64,000 nt of DNA from Clostridiales bacterium (GCA_019422525.1 JAHZDE010000003.1:186001-250000), one strand, 5' to 3'. Positions 1 through 8,880 are shown, counted from the stretch's first letter. The notes: a model not told the origin generated them from the sequence alone. Made by a program: numbers and translations.

Positions 1-180
1 CTCCATTTTACCGGTTACTGTAACTGTAACAGCGCCGCCGCCGGAAGTAGCCGTATACTCTTTTTCTTCCAGTTCTTTGGCCAGCTCATCCATATCCTCT
101 TGCAATTTTTGAGCCTGGCGGGCCAGCTGCTGCAAATTGCTCACACCGCCGCCGTATCCTTGGGGTAATCTTGCTTTCAT
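1..180 (-). CDS. ybaB: YbaB/EbfC nucleoid-associated protein (C-terminus cut by window edge)
   Basis: The visible part is the N-terminal 60 residues, starting MKARLPQGYGGG at 180. It has the family's long amphipathic helix (NLQQLARQAQKLQEDM) followed by the start of the beta-sheet with the glycine-rich turn SGGGAV. YbaB proteins are about 100 residues, form dimers and bind DNA. The gene follows dnaX by 14 nt, which is the conserved dnaX-ybaB(-recR) order of many bacteria. Co-transcription with dnaX is therefore expected, and recR probably lies outside the window. Identity rests on both sequence and position. Confidence 0.93.
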   Translation of the reverse strand, partial: MKARLPQGYGGGVSNLQQLARQAQKLQEDMDELAKELEEKEYTATSGGGAVTVTVTGKME

Positions 181-194
181 ATCAATTCCTCCTA

Positions 195-1853
195 CTACTT
201 TTTTTCAGTAACGTCAATCCCCGCCTCTCTGGCTTCCTCAGCCAGCTGAGCAAGGGGATCCTGTTGTTCCGCCGTTTTTGTCTCAGTCTTCTTATATGGT
301 CCAAGCTTATAGACCTTTCCGGTCACCTGCCGAATCGCATCCCGCATTTTATCACGCTGGGAGGATTTCCGCAAAAGCTCAAAAGCCAATTCCTGAGGGG
401 CGTCTATCAGCACATAGCTCCCGCTGACATAGGCAGAGGAGCCATGAAATGCCGCTGCAATAGATTGAGAATACCCGCGCATCAGTTGAAGAATCTCGGG
501 CCATTCTTCCAGCCGTTTGGCGTTGGCCTGGATTTCCTCCATGGACACCGGTTTTGCACGGGTTGCCGGTTCCGGCCCGGCTTTTTTCCCAATAGAATCC
601 GGGGAGCGCTTCGGAACGGTTTCCTCCTGTAAAGCGGTCTCCGGCTGAGAATCCTGCTCCGGGACAATCTGGGGTGCCGATATGGGAGCTGATTCGATAC
701 TGCCCGCTCCAGACGACAGCCGTCTTTCCAGTGCTTCAATACGCCGCACCAGTGCAGGGGTACTGTCCTCCAATTCCGGCGAACACAAACGAATCATCGT
801 CATTTCCATTTCGACCCGGCGGTTCCCGCCTCGATACATCCGCTCAAGACTTTCCTGAAACACCGTCAGACCGTGAAGAATGGTGGCAAGGGGCGTAGAA
901 AGAGCCTGTTTAGAAAGTCTTTCCTGTTCCTCCGGCGTCATGGCCAGCAGAGCAGAGGCATCCTTCATGGTTTTTATGAGCATCATGCCCCGGAAATGGC
1001 TGGTCATTTCTTCACAAAGCCTTGCCATATCCTTGGAATCGCGATACAGCTTGTCCACAATTTCCAGTGCCGATGCCGAATCCTTTTCCAGAATCGCCTG
1101 AGTTAAATCGAAAAGATGATCCCTTCCGGCAAGACCGGCAGTCTCGTTAACAATCTGCACGGTCACTTCACGGCTGCGTCCCAAACACTGATCCAAAAGT
1201 GACAGCGCATCCCGAAGAGCGCCGTCTGCCAGCCGGGCAATGAGCAAACCAGCCTGTTCGTCCAGCGAAGCGTTTTCATGCTGCGCCACATATTGCAGCC
1301 GAGCAGCAATATCTTCGGGCGCAATGCGGTGAAAATCAAACCGCTGGCATCGGGACAAAATGGTAGCGGGCAACTTGTGGACTTCGGTGGTTGCCAATAT
1401 GAACAGCACATGGGCTGGAGGCTCTTCCAACGTTTTGAGCAAGGCGTTAAAAGCTCCTACCGAAAGCATGTGAACCTCGTCGATAATGTACACCCGGTAT
1501 TTGGCAGAAGCCGGCGTAAAGGCTGCTTCTTCCCGCAGTTCCCGAATATTATCCACACCGTTGTTGCTGGCGGCATCAATTTCTACAATGTCCATCACTG
1601 CGCCGCTGTCAATCCCCCGGCACATTTCACACTGGCCACAGGGGTCCCCATTTACGGGATGCAGGCAGTTTACTGCCTTGGCCAGAATTTTGGCACAAGA
1701 GGTTTTGCCGGTTCCCCGAGAACCGGTAAACAGATAGGCATGGGCAATTCTTCCTGCCATCAACTCATTCCGCAAGGTAATGGTCACCTGGGGCTGACCT
1801 GCCACATCGGCAAATACCTGGGGTCTCCATTTTCGATAAAGAACCTGATACAC
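195..1853 (-). CDS. dnaX: DNA polymerase III subunit gamma/tau
   Basis: Clamp-loader ATPase of the replisome, 552 residues. The N-terminus is the AAA+ module: Walker A GSRGTGKTS at about residue 44, a four-cysteine zinc site (C63, then CGQCEMC), a Walker B-type IIDEVHML, and the SRC arginine finger in ILSRCQRF. The oligomerisation domain III follows, then a charged, Pro/Glu/Lys-rich linker (about 380-450) and a C-terminal domain that contacts other subunits. The start is a GTG at 1853, placed by a GGGAGGTGG ribosome site six bases upstream; no ATG fits as well. The gene lies just downstream of the SRP RNA and upstream of ybaB. Confidence 0.97.
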   Translation of the reverse strand: MYQVLYRKWRPQVFADVAGQPQVTITLRNELMAGRIAHAYLFTGSRGTGKTSCAKILAKAVNCLHPVNGDPCGQCEMCRGIDSGAVMDIVEIDAASNNGVDNIRELREEAAFTPASAKYRVYIIDEVHMLSVGAFNALLKTLEEPPAHVLFILATTEVHKLPATILSRCQRFDFHRIAPEDIAARLQYVAQHENASLDEQAGLLIARLADGALRDALSLLDQCLGRSREVTVQIVNETAGLAGRDHLFDLTQAILEKDSASALEIVDKLYRDSKDMARLCEEMTSHFRGMMLIKTMKDASALLAMTPEEQERLSKQALSTPLATILHGLTVFQESLERMYRGGNRRVEMEMTMIRLCSPELEDSTPALVRRIEALERRLSSGAGSIESAPISAPQIVPEQDSQPETALQEETVPKRSPDSIGKKAGPEPATRAKPVSMEEIQANAKRLEEWPEILQLMRGYSQSIAAAFHGSSAYVSGSYVLIDAPQELAFELLRKSSQRDKMRDAIRQVTGKVYKLGPYKKTETKTAEQQDPLAQLAEEAREAGIDVTEKK

Positions 1854-1884
1854 GCCAAACCACCTCCCGTTTTATACAAGAAAA

Positions 1885-2101
1885 AGAAAAGCAAGACAGC
1901 CGCCTGTTTGAAAGGCGAAGTCATACCGCTGGATATACGGACGGACGGGCTGCCTGCATCGCACAGGGCAACTCCGCTTAATGCTGCTCGGTTCCCCGCC
2001 TGACATGGTTCACGGCGCCCCGCCGTGCAGACCCATCCGCCCGCATATCCTGCGATACGCGCTCTGTCTTGCTTAACGATTCAACCGGCACTTACACCGG
2101 C
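1885..2101 (-). ncRNA. ffs: Signal recognition particle RNA (large, Firmicute type)
   Basis: On the minus strand the conserved helix 8 core reads ACCATGTCAGGCGGGGAACC followed by GAGCAGCATTAAG, diagnostic of the SRP54 (Ffh)-binding site. Near the 5' end, GCCGG-UGUAAG-UGCCGG forms an Alu-domain-like hairpin with a UGUAAG loop. An 11-nt segment AAGCAAGACAG near the 5' side pairs with CTGTCTTGCTT at the 3' end, closing the long rod and setting the 3' boundary near 1885-1890. The position immediately upstream of dnaX is the usual one in Firmicutes. End points are approximate; the 5' end is taken from the promoter spacing. Confidence 0.92.
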
Positions 2102-2107
2102 CAGACT

Positions 2108-2136
2108 ATTATATACGATTTTTGAAAAAATTACAA
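2108..2136 (-). promoter_or_regulatory. SRP RNA promoter
   Basis: A TTGTAA -35 (2131-2136) and a perfect TATAAT -10 (2108-2113) are separated by 17 bp on the minus strand. The predicted start near 2101 agrees with the 5' hairpin of the SRP RNA. Confidence 0.8.
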
Positions 2137-2168
2137 CACCTAACCACAATTTTTTTACATTTTTTGTT

Positions 2169-2813
2169 TTACTCACTCAAACCGCTTCCCCATCCGGGCA
2201 CAAATTGAGGGGTATCCCCCACAATTACGGTTTCAGAGAGTACCACCGAAGTTTCTTCTTCCACTCTTCCCGAAGTGCCCGGCACATAGGTAAACGCCTG
2301 GACTTTTACATGCAGAATAATCCGGTGGCAGGTCTGATTGATACCGGCTGAGGAAAAGGTGCTCTCATAGTCCACCTCCACATTTCCGTCTGCCGAAACC
2401 CGCAGAGGCAGCTGGGGACCTCTGCCGTGAAGCAGAGCGCTGCCTAAAAGGGTTCCCAATGGGATGCCGGTTTCACAGTGATTGCCGGAAAGCGCCTCCT
2501 GTACGGCTAACGCCACCTGGCTTTTCACCCGGTTCATAGCCGAAGCATCTACTGTTAAGCTTTGCACCGAACCGTCTTCCCCCTGAGAAGCGGTGAAAAG
2601 GGGTTCGCTCTCTTCCTGTGAAACCGTCTCCACCGCTTCATTGACCGCCTGAGCAATCATCTGCCGTGCTTTGTTGTATGTAACATCTTCAAATACGGAA
2701 TGAATCCGCCATTCCGCCATCCCGAAAATCAGCGCTGCTGCCAAAAGGATCAGGGCAAAAATTCCCCGTTTATTCAGTCTGCGCCGGCATTTCCGCCTGA
2801 AGGGTCTTCTCAT
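2169..2813 (-). CDS. yunB: Sporulation protein YunB
   Basis: About 214 residues. One N-terminal membrane anchor (GIFALILLAAALIFGMAEW, residues ~19-37) sits behind a basic cytoplasmic tip. The rest is extracytoplasmic and matches the YunB family: the AVNEAVE region and the GIPLGTLLGSALLHGRGP block in mid-protein are characteristic. YunB is a sporulation-associated protein of endospore formers with no assigned biochemistry. A GTG two codons upstream is in frame, but GGAGG sits only 2 nt from it and 8 nt from the ATG at 2813, so the ATG is preferred. It marks the host as a spore former. Confidence 0.85.
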   Translation of the reverse strand: MRRPFRRKCRRRLNKRGIFALILLAAALIFGMAEWRIHSVFEDVTYNKARQMIAQAVNEAVETVSQEESEPLFTASQGEDGSVQSLTVDASAMNRVKSQVALAVQEALSGNHCETGIPLGTLLGSALLHGRGPQLPLRVSADGNVEVDYESTFSSAGINQTCHRIILHVKVQAFTYVPGTSGRVEEETSVVLSETVIVGDTPQFVPGWGSGLSE

Positions 2814-2881
2814 GTCCACCGCCTCCGGGACTTTTTTCCCATTCTATGCCGGTGGCAGTTTTTTGGTTCCGTCCCTTACTC

Positions 2882-5800
2882 TTATTCTTCAGGAAGGAAC
2901 GAGCGGCCCAAAAAGTACTCTTCAATCATATCCCAGCGCTGCTGGCTATCGTATTTTCCAGACAGGAACAGCGACATGGTTTTTTCTGCCAACAAATGGC
3001 GGCGGTGAATATCTTCCACCTGATGGTTGACATACTCTCCGTCCAGCAAAGACTGCAACAAACCCGGGTCCGGTACAAACAACGGAATCATCTGGCCTCT
3101 GCCGCCAGTAATGGAATAAGACGCGATGCCCAGCAATTCCAGCAGAGAAAACAGCTTCATAATCGAAGGCTGACGGCCGTTTCGTCCGGCGGGAATATAG
3201 GCCTGATACACGCCCTGCTCATCGGGAATGGCCTGCGAAATCAAATGCATAAAATGGGTTTCCAGGGTAATATATCCCGTATTCAGCACACGATAGCTTC
3301 CGGTCTCCCCATCAGCTGCTTTTCGGAAAGAAATAAACTTCGTCTTGTCCGCACTCATGCTGCCTGGTTTTTGAGGAGCATCCGTCACAAACATATCCAG
3401 CAGCAAATCTGAAAACTCCCGGCGCATAAAGTTCCCTTTCAATTCCTCGCACAACCGTTCACAGAACTCGGCCTGAGTAAACGCTTTCTTCTCCAGCTTA
3501 TAGCTGCGGAAAACCGCCGACACGCCCCGGATAATCCGGCGCATTTCCTCCACAGACTCCTCAAAGGGGTGGTAATACCGCACGGAAATAAAAGAACGGG
3601 GTACCAAAGGCTCATCGCCGCCGCACTGGAACAAATCGCCCGTAAAGAAACGGCGGCGGAACTGCACATAGGTCAGCTCCTGGAAGCAGCCTCTCCACAA
3701 AGCGCCCATATCCACCCGATAGATATTGCCGCTGTTGCGAACCACCGTATCGCTGGCAAAGAACCGGTTCCTCGAACGGATCACCAGACGGGTCTCGTCG
3801 GGCTGGAACGTGACATACTCCCCATATTTGCTCAAAAACTTCTTTTCGGCCCGCTCCGGGACATTGACATAATTTACGCCTTCCTGTGAGCTGAAGGGCA
3901 TCATCCGAAGTGCCGGGAATCCATAGGTTTTTTCCAAGTCGCTGCCCAGCAGCAGGATTCCGTTTTTCACCTTGTTTTGCAGGGTATCGTCATCCCCGGG
4001 GAACAGATATGAGAATTCATCGGGGGATATAAAAATCAAATGTTTCTTTTCCCGGTACAGCGCTTCCGTCACCTTCCGCAAAAGTTCCCGCACCTGGAAT
4101 TGCCGCAGCTCTGAGAGCCGATACAAAGTGGACATATACCGAATGTCGGTGGGCAGGAATGCCGTAACCGCCCGGCCCTGGATAGCAGGCTGACGGGCAG
4201 CACGTCCGATTTCCTGCACATAGTCGGCCAAGTTGCCGGTGGGGGCAAAATGGCACACCGTCTGAATGTCGGCAATATCCACACCCATACCGAAAGCCTT
4301 AGTACTGAGCATTACATCGCAGTCGTTTTTCTGGAAAGCCAGCTGGGAAAGATTCCGCTCCAGCGCCTGCATCCGGCTGTGGAACTTCCGAACCCGGCGG
4401 CGGATTCCCCCTTCCAAACGGGTATAGGTTTCATCTACCTGAGAGGTATAGGGGAAATAAAACAGCGTCTTTTCATGGTTCTGTACAAACTCCCGGGTTT
4501 GCTCAGCCGCCACCTGAATTTTAAACTTGTCCACCCCGGCAGCCGGCGCTTCCAAGGTACGAATATCAAAGGTAATGTTATCCCGGCGCACGCGGCCCAA
4601 ATACAGCAGCGGCCTTTGGACACCAAGCCCTTCGATGGTTTCGTTTACCACGTCCTCGGCGCCGCCGTATACTGCCGTAGCCGTCAGGCACAACACCGGG
4701 AACCGTCTTCCTTCCCGGCTTAGGCGGCGCAGATATTCGCCCAGATACCAGTAGTCCGCACGGAAATCTTTACCCCAGGAAGTAACGGTGTGGGCTTCAT
4801 CCACCACAAACAGCCCCAAGGGTCTGTCGCCGATAAAATCCGACAGGCTGGCGGAAATCAGCAGCTCAGGGGAAAGATAAATAATGGACTTTTCTCCCTG
4901 CTGAATCTGGCGCAGCCTCTCCTGGCGCTCTTCATAGGTAATATCCGAGTTGAGATAGGTGGCACAGGTAACCCCCTGCTTTTTTTCCAAATGGGAAACC
5001 TGGTCCTGCATCAAAGCTTTCAAAGGCGTTACCACAATGGTGACCGCCTGATATTCTTCGGCCAGATACAATGCAGGCAGCTGGAACAGAATGGACTTAC
5101 CGGCGCCGGTGGGGGCGGTGACGAACAGGTTCCGGAATTCTTCTCCCTTCCTTGCCAGGTCACACTGGGCCGCAATTGCGGCAATCACATCGCCCTGGGA
5201 ACGCTCCACCGTCTCCCGGTTTTCTTTTGGGGACCGGTAAAACTGCAGAGGGCGGAACTGGGCATCTTTACCCCAATATTTTCTCAAAAGGGGCAAAAAG
5301 CGCTCCCCTTGGTATTCCTCTTCCCGGCGTGCCGCTCCAAAGGAATAGGGTCTTCCTTTTTCTTCCAGCAGCGAGAAAAAGGCCCGCAAATGCGGCTGCT
5401 TCCAATCGTCGGGATGGTCCAACAGATAGGTTCCCCCGCCGGGGATTTTCCCTTCCTGCACATCCGCCATATGGAGCAAAAAGTCCTTTCCGGCAGCCGT
5501 TACCTCTTCCCCGCCGCAGTCCTTGCTGGGATGGGGACAAAACGCCTGCGTATCATAAAAAGGCTCCACCGGCAGCCCAGCCGGCTGATGGCCGTTTCGG
5601 AAGGACACCATCCAACATTCCGGCGCCGTCTCCTGTATATCCCCGTAAAAGGTCAGCAGCTGCCGGCTGGTTTCGTCATCGGCTTCCCCGTTTTGCAGGG
5701 CCAGGCAAAAAGCGGCGGCCTGCTCTGCCGGAAGGATACAGGGGTACTTTCCTTCAAACAGGTTGTTGTCCACAATGAAGATTCGACGATTTTCGAGGGT

Positions 5801-6112
5801 TTGAGACAAATTCAGCGTTAAAAACTGCTCATACAGCATCAAAGCCGGGCCAATTTTCCCGGCCAATGCCTGCATGAGCGTTTCGCCGCCGTGGGCCGTT
5901 TTTTCGGCCCGCAGGCAGCCGTTTTCGTCCAGAATTTCCTGTGCCGGAACGACGCTTTCCAGTCTTTCCAAAATTTCCCGGGTACAGTTTTTGGGGAAAC
6001 CTCTGAACACCAGCAAGCTCTCTTTTCCATCACCATTGCATCTGTCAAACAATTGCTGTATTCTCGTGTTCAAATTTTCTGCCTCCTGTTGCAGCCGTAC
6101 AAGCCGGCCCAT
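2882..6112 (-). CDS. RecQ-like superfamily 2 DNA helicase with long N- and C-terminal extensions
   Basis: 1076 residues. The helicase core lies at about 325-650: Walker A TAPTGAGKS (~333-341), motif Ia TPLKALMQDQV, DEAH box FVVDEAH (~438), motif III CLTATA, motif V KAFGMGVDIADI and motif VI QEIGRAARQ (~634). This order and spacing is RecQ-type. About 320 residues before the core and 420 after it match nothing I recognise, and I see no RQC zinc site or HRDC domain. An in-frame ATG exists at 6301, but a TGTTATAAT promoter at 6156-6161 lies inside that extension. The ATG at 6112, preceded by AAGAAAGAAAAG, is therefore taken as the start. It lies divergently next to a CRISPR-like array; a repair or defence role is possible but unproven. 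Confidence 0.82.
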   Translation of the reverse strand: MGRLVRLQQEAENLNTRIQQLFDRCNGDGKESLLVFRGFPKNCTREILERLESVVPAQEILDENGCLRAEKTAHGGETLMQALAGKIGPALMLYEQFLTLNLSQTLENRRIFIVDNNLFEGKYPCILPAEQAAAFCLALQNGEADDETSRQLLTFYGDIQETAPECWMVSFRNGHQPAGLPVEPFYDTQAFCPHPSKDCGGEEVTAAGKDFLLHMADVQEGKIPGGGTYLLDHPDDWKQPHLRAFFSLLEEKGRPYSFGAARREEEYQGERFLPLLRKYWGKDAQFRPLQFYRSPKENRETVERSQGDVIAAIAAQCDLARKGEEFRNLFVTAPTGAGKSILFQLPALYLAEEYQAVTIVVTPLKALMQDQVSHLEKKQGVTCATYLNSDITYEERQERLRQIQQGEKSIIYLSPELLISASLSDFIGDRPLGLFVVDEAHTVTSWGKDFRADYWYLGEYLRRLSREGRRFPVLCLTATAVYGGAEDVVNETIEGLGVQRPLLYLGRVRRDNITFDIRTLEAPAAGVDKFKIQVAAEQTREFVQNHEKTLFYFPYTSQVDETYTRLEGGIRRRVRKFHSRMQALERNLSQLAFQKNDCDVMLSTKAFGMGVDIADIQTVCHFAPTGNLADYVQEIGRAARQPAIQGRAVTAFLPTDIRYMSTLYRLSELRQFQVRELLRKVTEALYREKKHLIFISPDEFSYLFPGDDDTLQNKVKNGILLLGSDLEKTYGFPALRMMPFSSQEGVNYVNVPERAEKKFLSKYGEYVTFQPDETRLVIRSRNRFFASDTVVRNSGNIYRVDMGALWRGCFQELTYVQFRRRFFTGDLFQCGGDEPLVPRSFISVRYYHPFEESVEEMRRIIRGVSAVFRSYKLEKKAFTQAEFCERLCEELKGNFMRREFSDLLLDMFVTDAPQKPGSMSADKTKFISFRKAADGETGSYRVLNTGYITLETHFMHLISQAIPDEQGVYQAYIPAGRNGRQPSIMKLFSLLELLGIASYSITGGRGQMIPLFVPDPGLLQSLLDGEYVNHQVEDIHRRHLLAEKTMSLFLSGKYDSQQRWDMIEEYFLGRSFLPEE

Positions 6113-6155
6113 ATTCTTTTCTTTCTTGCCTATTTCTTCTTTTCTCTTTGTCTTT

Positions 6156-6164
6156 ATTATAACA
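6156..6164 (-). promoter_or_regulatory. Extended -10 promoter of the RecQ-like helicase
   Basis: TGTTATAAT on the minus strand, an extended -10 with the perfect hexamer at 6156-6161. No good -35 is seen at 17 bp. It lies 44 bp upstream of the chosen start and argues against the longer reading frame from 6301. Confidence 0.6.
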
Positions 6165-6421
6165 TACCATTCAACGGTTTTTCCAATCAAAAAGTCTTCT
6201 CCCGCCCCTTTTTCCCTTTTCCACAACTTCACGCCTCTGATATAGGGAAGAAAGGGGCAGGCAGAACAAAAATCCGGGCTTTTCCCGTCCCTAATCCCCA
6301 TGATACCGTTCCATTGCGCCTACCTCTTCAAAACGCCGGGAAAAACAGGGTCAAAAACAGGGGGTAGGCGCAGGGAAATGGGGCTTTTCGGGGCTTTTTT
6401 CCCGGTTTTTTGAAAAAATAC

Positions 6422-6450
6422 TTGCTTTTCCCCTACAAAAACTGTATACT
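6422..6450 (+). promoter_or_regulatory. Candidate leader promoter of the CRISPR-like array
   Basis: TTGCTT (6422-6427), 17-bp spacer, TATACT (6445-6450), reading towards the first repeat at 6499. The region between helicase and array is AT-rich, as array leaders usually are. Its direction agrees with the most degenerate repeat lying at the far end. Confidence 0.55.
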
Positions 6451-6498
6451 AAACCCAAAGAGCTGCACCATCTACACGGTTTTTTGGCGGTTTTTGCT

Positions 6499-6995
6499 GA
6501 TGCATCTCACCCCCGCAAGGGGACGGTAACTATATTTCACTGATCTCACCGGTTTCAGGGTTATAGGATGCATCTCACCCCCGCAAGGGGACGGTAACAT
6601 TGTTGTATCGAGAAGAGAAAAAAGAGCCAAAAGGATGCATCTCACCCCGTAAGGGGTCGGTAACCCCTTCTAACATTTTGCTTATTCTCTTGTTCAGCTG
6701 ATGCAACTCATCCCCGCGAGGGGACGGTAACTTTTTATAGCCCGCTACTACCAACGCGGCGCAAAAGATGCAACTCATCCCCGCGAGGGGACGGTAACTT
6801 GATAAAAAGTTTTTCATGATTTTTCTCCTTTGATGCAGCTCACCCCCGCGAGGGGTCGGTAACTGAATACAGGAACTTTTCGTCCAACGAATAAATTCAG
6901 GATGTAGCTCACCCCGCGAGGGGACGGTAACACGGACTTCGTCCCTCTTTCCTATTTTAAACAGGATGCAACTCACCCCGCAAGGGGACTGCAAA
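6499..6995 (+). CRISPR. Degenerate CRISPR-like array, 8 repeats, no cas genes in the window
   Basis: Repeats of 31-32 nt start GATGCA(T/A/G)CTCA, carry a CCCC-loop-GGGG hairpin and end ACGGTAAC or TCGGTAAC. They lie at 6499-6530, 6567-6598, 6634-6664, 6700-6731, 6767-6798, 6832-6863, 6901-6931 and 6965-~6995. The seven spacers are 33-37 nt and unrelated to one another. Repeats 1 and 2 are identical; the others drift, and the eighth has lost the GGTAAC end. This polarity plus the upstream promoter gives plus-strand transcription. The four-base loop varies (GCAA, GTAA, GCGA) but is always GNRA. No Cas protein is encoded within the window, so activity would need cas genes elsewhere. I did not assign a type from the repeat. 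Confidence 0.85.
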
Positions 6996-6997
6996 AC

Positions 6998-7039
6998 AAA
7001 AAGCCTGCTGCTACCCTTTTGGGTAACAGCAGGCTTTTT
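6998..7039. terminator. Bidirectional terminator between the CRISPR array and the histidine kinase gene
   Basis: AAAAAGCCTGCTGCTACCC, a TTTT loop, then the complement with one mismatch and a TTTTT run. It has A and T tracts on both sides, so it can end the kinase transcript (minus) and the array transcript (plus). Confidence 0.9.
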
Positions 7040-7068
7040 GCGCCGTTAATGGCTCTATTCTATTTTTT

Positions 7069-8079
7069 CTATTGCCAGATGTCCGGCGCCGTATCCAAAA
7101 AAATCCGCACCTGGGTCCCCTCCCCCACCCGGGAAGTAATCTCCATCCGGTGCGACAGCTTTTCCAGCACCCGCCGGCACAAATACAGCCCCAGCCCGGT
7201 GGCCTTTTTGTCCGCCCGGCCGTTAAGACCCGTAAACCCCTTTTCCCAAATCCGCGGCAAGTCCTCTTCGGCAATGCCGATGCCCGTGTCCTCAATCACC
7301 AGCACCTTCCCCGGCTCCTCCCGGATGGTAATGGAGCCTTTGGGGGTATATTTGAGGGAATTGGAAAGGATTTGCTCCACCACAAAGCACAGCCATTTTT
7401 CATCGGTGAGCACTTCGCCGGGCAAGTCCCCCATTTCCAGCCGAATCTTTTTGCGGATAAACAGCGGCGCATATTTTCGCACCGCCTGCCGCACAATGGG
7501 CTCCAGCGGGTATTTTTGCAGCACAAAGTCGTTGGAGGTGCTCCCGAGACGAAGATAGGACAGCACCATTTCCACATATTGCTCCACCCGGAACAGCTCT
7601 GCCAGCAGTTCCCGGTTTTCCGGGGAATCCTCGCTTTGCAGCAGCAGACGCATGGCCGCAATGGGGGTTTTTATCTGGTGGGCCCACAGGGTATAGTATT
7701 CCAGCATGGCGCTTTTTTCCTTATCCCCGGCAGACTCCACCCGCTGCTTTTCACAAAAAAGGGTCCGCAAAGCCAGGTCATAGTCCTCTTCCATCAGGTT
7801 CCGAGGCTCGGGCAGCTCTTCCAGCGAATAGACAATATTGGCGCACAGGGATTCCAGCTTCCGGTGACGGGCGGCAAACAGGCCAAAATCAATCAGCCCG
7901 GCAATCAGCCCCGCCAGCAGCCACAACAGCATCATATAAAAATAGGCTTCCTTTTCCAGCCGGTATGCACAAAACAAAAAGCCGCCTACCGCCGCCATGG
8001 CCGCCAGCAGGCACAAAAGCTTTCTTCTCTGCAAAAAATAGGAGCCAAAAACCTTACGCATGGGCATTTGCGTCTTCAT
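7069..8079 (-). CDS. Intramembrane-sensing (BceS-type) sensor histidine kinase
   Basis: 336 residues. Two membrane helices (~20-38 and ~45-64) are joined by a loop of only a few residues, so there is no extracellular sensor domain. This is the hallmark of BceS/GraS kinases. The H-box is WAHQIKTPIAAM with His134; N-box EQILSNSLKYT, G1 IEDTGIGI and G2 GLGLYLC follow. Such kinases normally sense cell-envelope-active peptides through a BceAB-type ABC transporter and phosphorylate a partner regulator. The start overlaps the stop of the regulator gene by 4 bp (ATGA), so the two are translationally coupled. No ABC transporter lies next to the pair, which is unusual. Confidence 0.92.
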   Translation of the reverse strand: MKTQMPMRKVFGSYFLQRRKLLCLLAAMAAVGGFLFCAYRLEKEAYFYMMLLWLLAGLIAGLIDFGLFAARHRKLESLCANIVYSLEELPEPRNLMEEDYDLALRTLFCEKQRVESAGDKEKSAMLEYYTLWAHQIKTPIAAMRLLLQSEDSPENRELLAELFRVEQYVEMVLSYLRLGSTSNDFVLQKYPLEPIVRQAVRKYAPLFIRKKIRLEMGDLPGEVLTDEKWLCFVVEQILSNSLKYTPKGSITIREEPGKVLVIEDTGIGIAEEDLPRIWEKGFTGLNGRADKKATGLGLYLCRRVLEKLSHRMEITSRVGEGTQVRIFLDTAPDIWQ

Positions 8080-8747
8080 GAAATCATATACCCAATTCCT
8101 TTCTTGGTAATGATAAACCCGGACAGCCCCACCGCATCCAGCTTGCGCCGCAGGCGGGTGACGTTGACGGTTAGGGTGTTTTCATCCACATAGCAGTCGG
8201 TTTCCCACAGCTTGGTCATCAGCGCGTCCCGGCTCACGGCTTTCCCCTTGTTTTCCAGCAGGGTCTGCAAAATTTTATATTCGTTTTTGGTCAGCTCCAC
8301 CTTTTTCCCTTCATAAGTGAGGGTGGCGTCCCCCATGTTCAAAATGGCCCCCCGATGCTCCAGCAAACTGGTCTGCCCGCTAAAATCATAGGTCCTGCGC
8401 AGAACGGCCTGCACCTTGGCGGCCAGCACATGCAAATCAAAGGGTTTGGCGATAAAATCATCCCCGCCCATATTCATGGCCATGACAATATTCATGTTGT
8501 CCGAAGCCGAGGAAATAAAGATAATCGGCACCTTGGAAAGCCTTCGGATTTCGTTACACCAGTGAAACCCATTATAAAACGGCAGGGAAATGTCCAGCAG
8601 CACCAGCTGCGGGTCGAACGCCACAAATTCACCCAGTACCTTTTGAAAATTTTCCGCACAGTGGACCGTACACCCCCAGCTCTCCATATGCCGGGCAATG
8701 GCTCCGGCAATGGCGCTGTCGTCCTCCACAATCATGATTTTATACAT
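8076..8747 (-). CDS. OmpR-family response regulator (BceR-like)
   Basis: 223 residues. The N-terminal receiver has the acidic pair D9/D10, phospho-acceptor D52 in VLLDISLP, S79 and the conserved K101-P102 (AKPF). The C-terminal winged helix includes the LTKNEYKILQTLLENKG and TLTVNVTRLRRKL segments and ends in KKGIGYMIS, as in BceR/GraR regulators. It is the first gene of a two-gene operon with the kinase. The family usually activates a BceAB-type exporter gene; the target is not visible here. Confidence 0.93.
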   Translation of the reverse strand: MYKIMIVEDDSAIAGAIARHMESWGCTVHCAENFQKVLGEFVAFDPQLVLLDISLPFYNGFHWCNEIRRLSKVPIIFISSASDNMNIVMAMNMGGDDFIAKPFDLHVLAAKVQAVLRRTYDFSGQTSLLEHRGAILNMGDATLTYEGKKVELTKNEYKILQTLLENKGKAVSRDALMTKLWETDCYVDENTLTVNVTRLRRKLDAVGLSGFIITKKGIGYMIS

Positions 8748-8785
8748 GGCCTTTTCCCTTTCTTCCCGTCGTATAATTTTTTATT

Positions 8786-8814
8786 ATCATACCACGATTT
8801 TTTCCCCTTGTCTA
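8786..8814 (-). promoter_or_regulatory. Promoter of the two-component operon
   Basis: TAGACA (8809-8814), 17-bp spacer ending TGG, TATGAT (8786-8791): an extended -10 on the minus strand, about 40 bp before the regulator start. Confidence 0.6.
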
Positions 8815-8836
8815 TTTTCACCATTATCCCTTTTCC

Positions 8837-8880
8837 ACAAAAAGGCAGGATTCCCTGTGATCGGGTATCCTGCCTTTTGT
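8837..8880 (-). terminator. galE terminator
   Basis: ACAAAAGGCAGGAT / ATCCTGCCTTTTTGT stem with a 15-nt loop and T tract, 20 bp past the galE stop codon. Confidence 0.88.

Noticed and set aside
5152..5778. 208-residue Pro/Arg-rich plus frame
   Set aside because: Antisense to the helicase gene; composition is typical of a shadow frame.
2882..6112. Helicase as a Cas3 or other Cas protein
   Set aside because: Motifs are RecQ-type and there is no HD nuclease domain; proximity to the array is not enough.
6575..6994. 139-residue minus-strand open frame across the repeats
   Set aside because: It is only the CRISPR-like repeats translated; the protein is a repeated peptide from the 32-nt unit and has no ribosome site.
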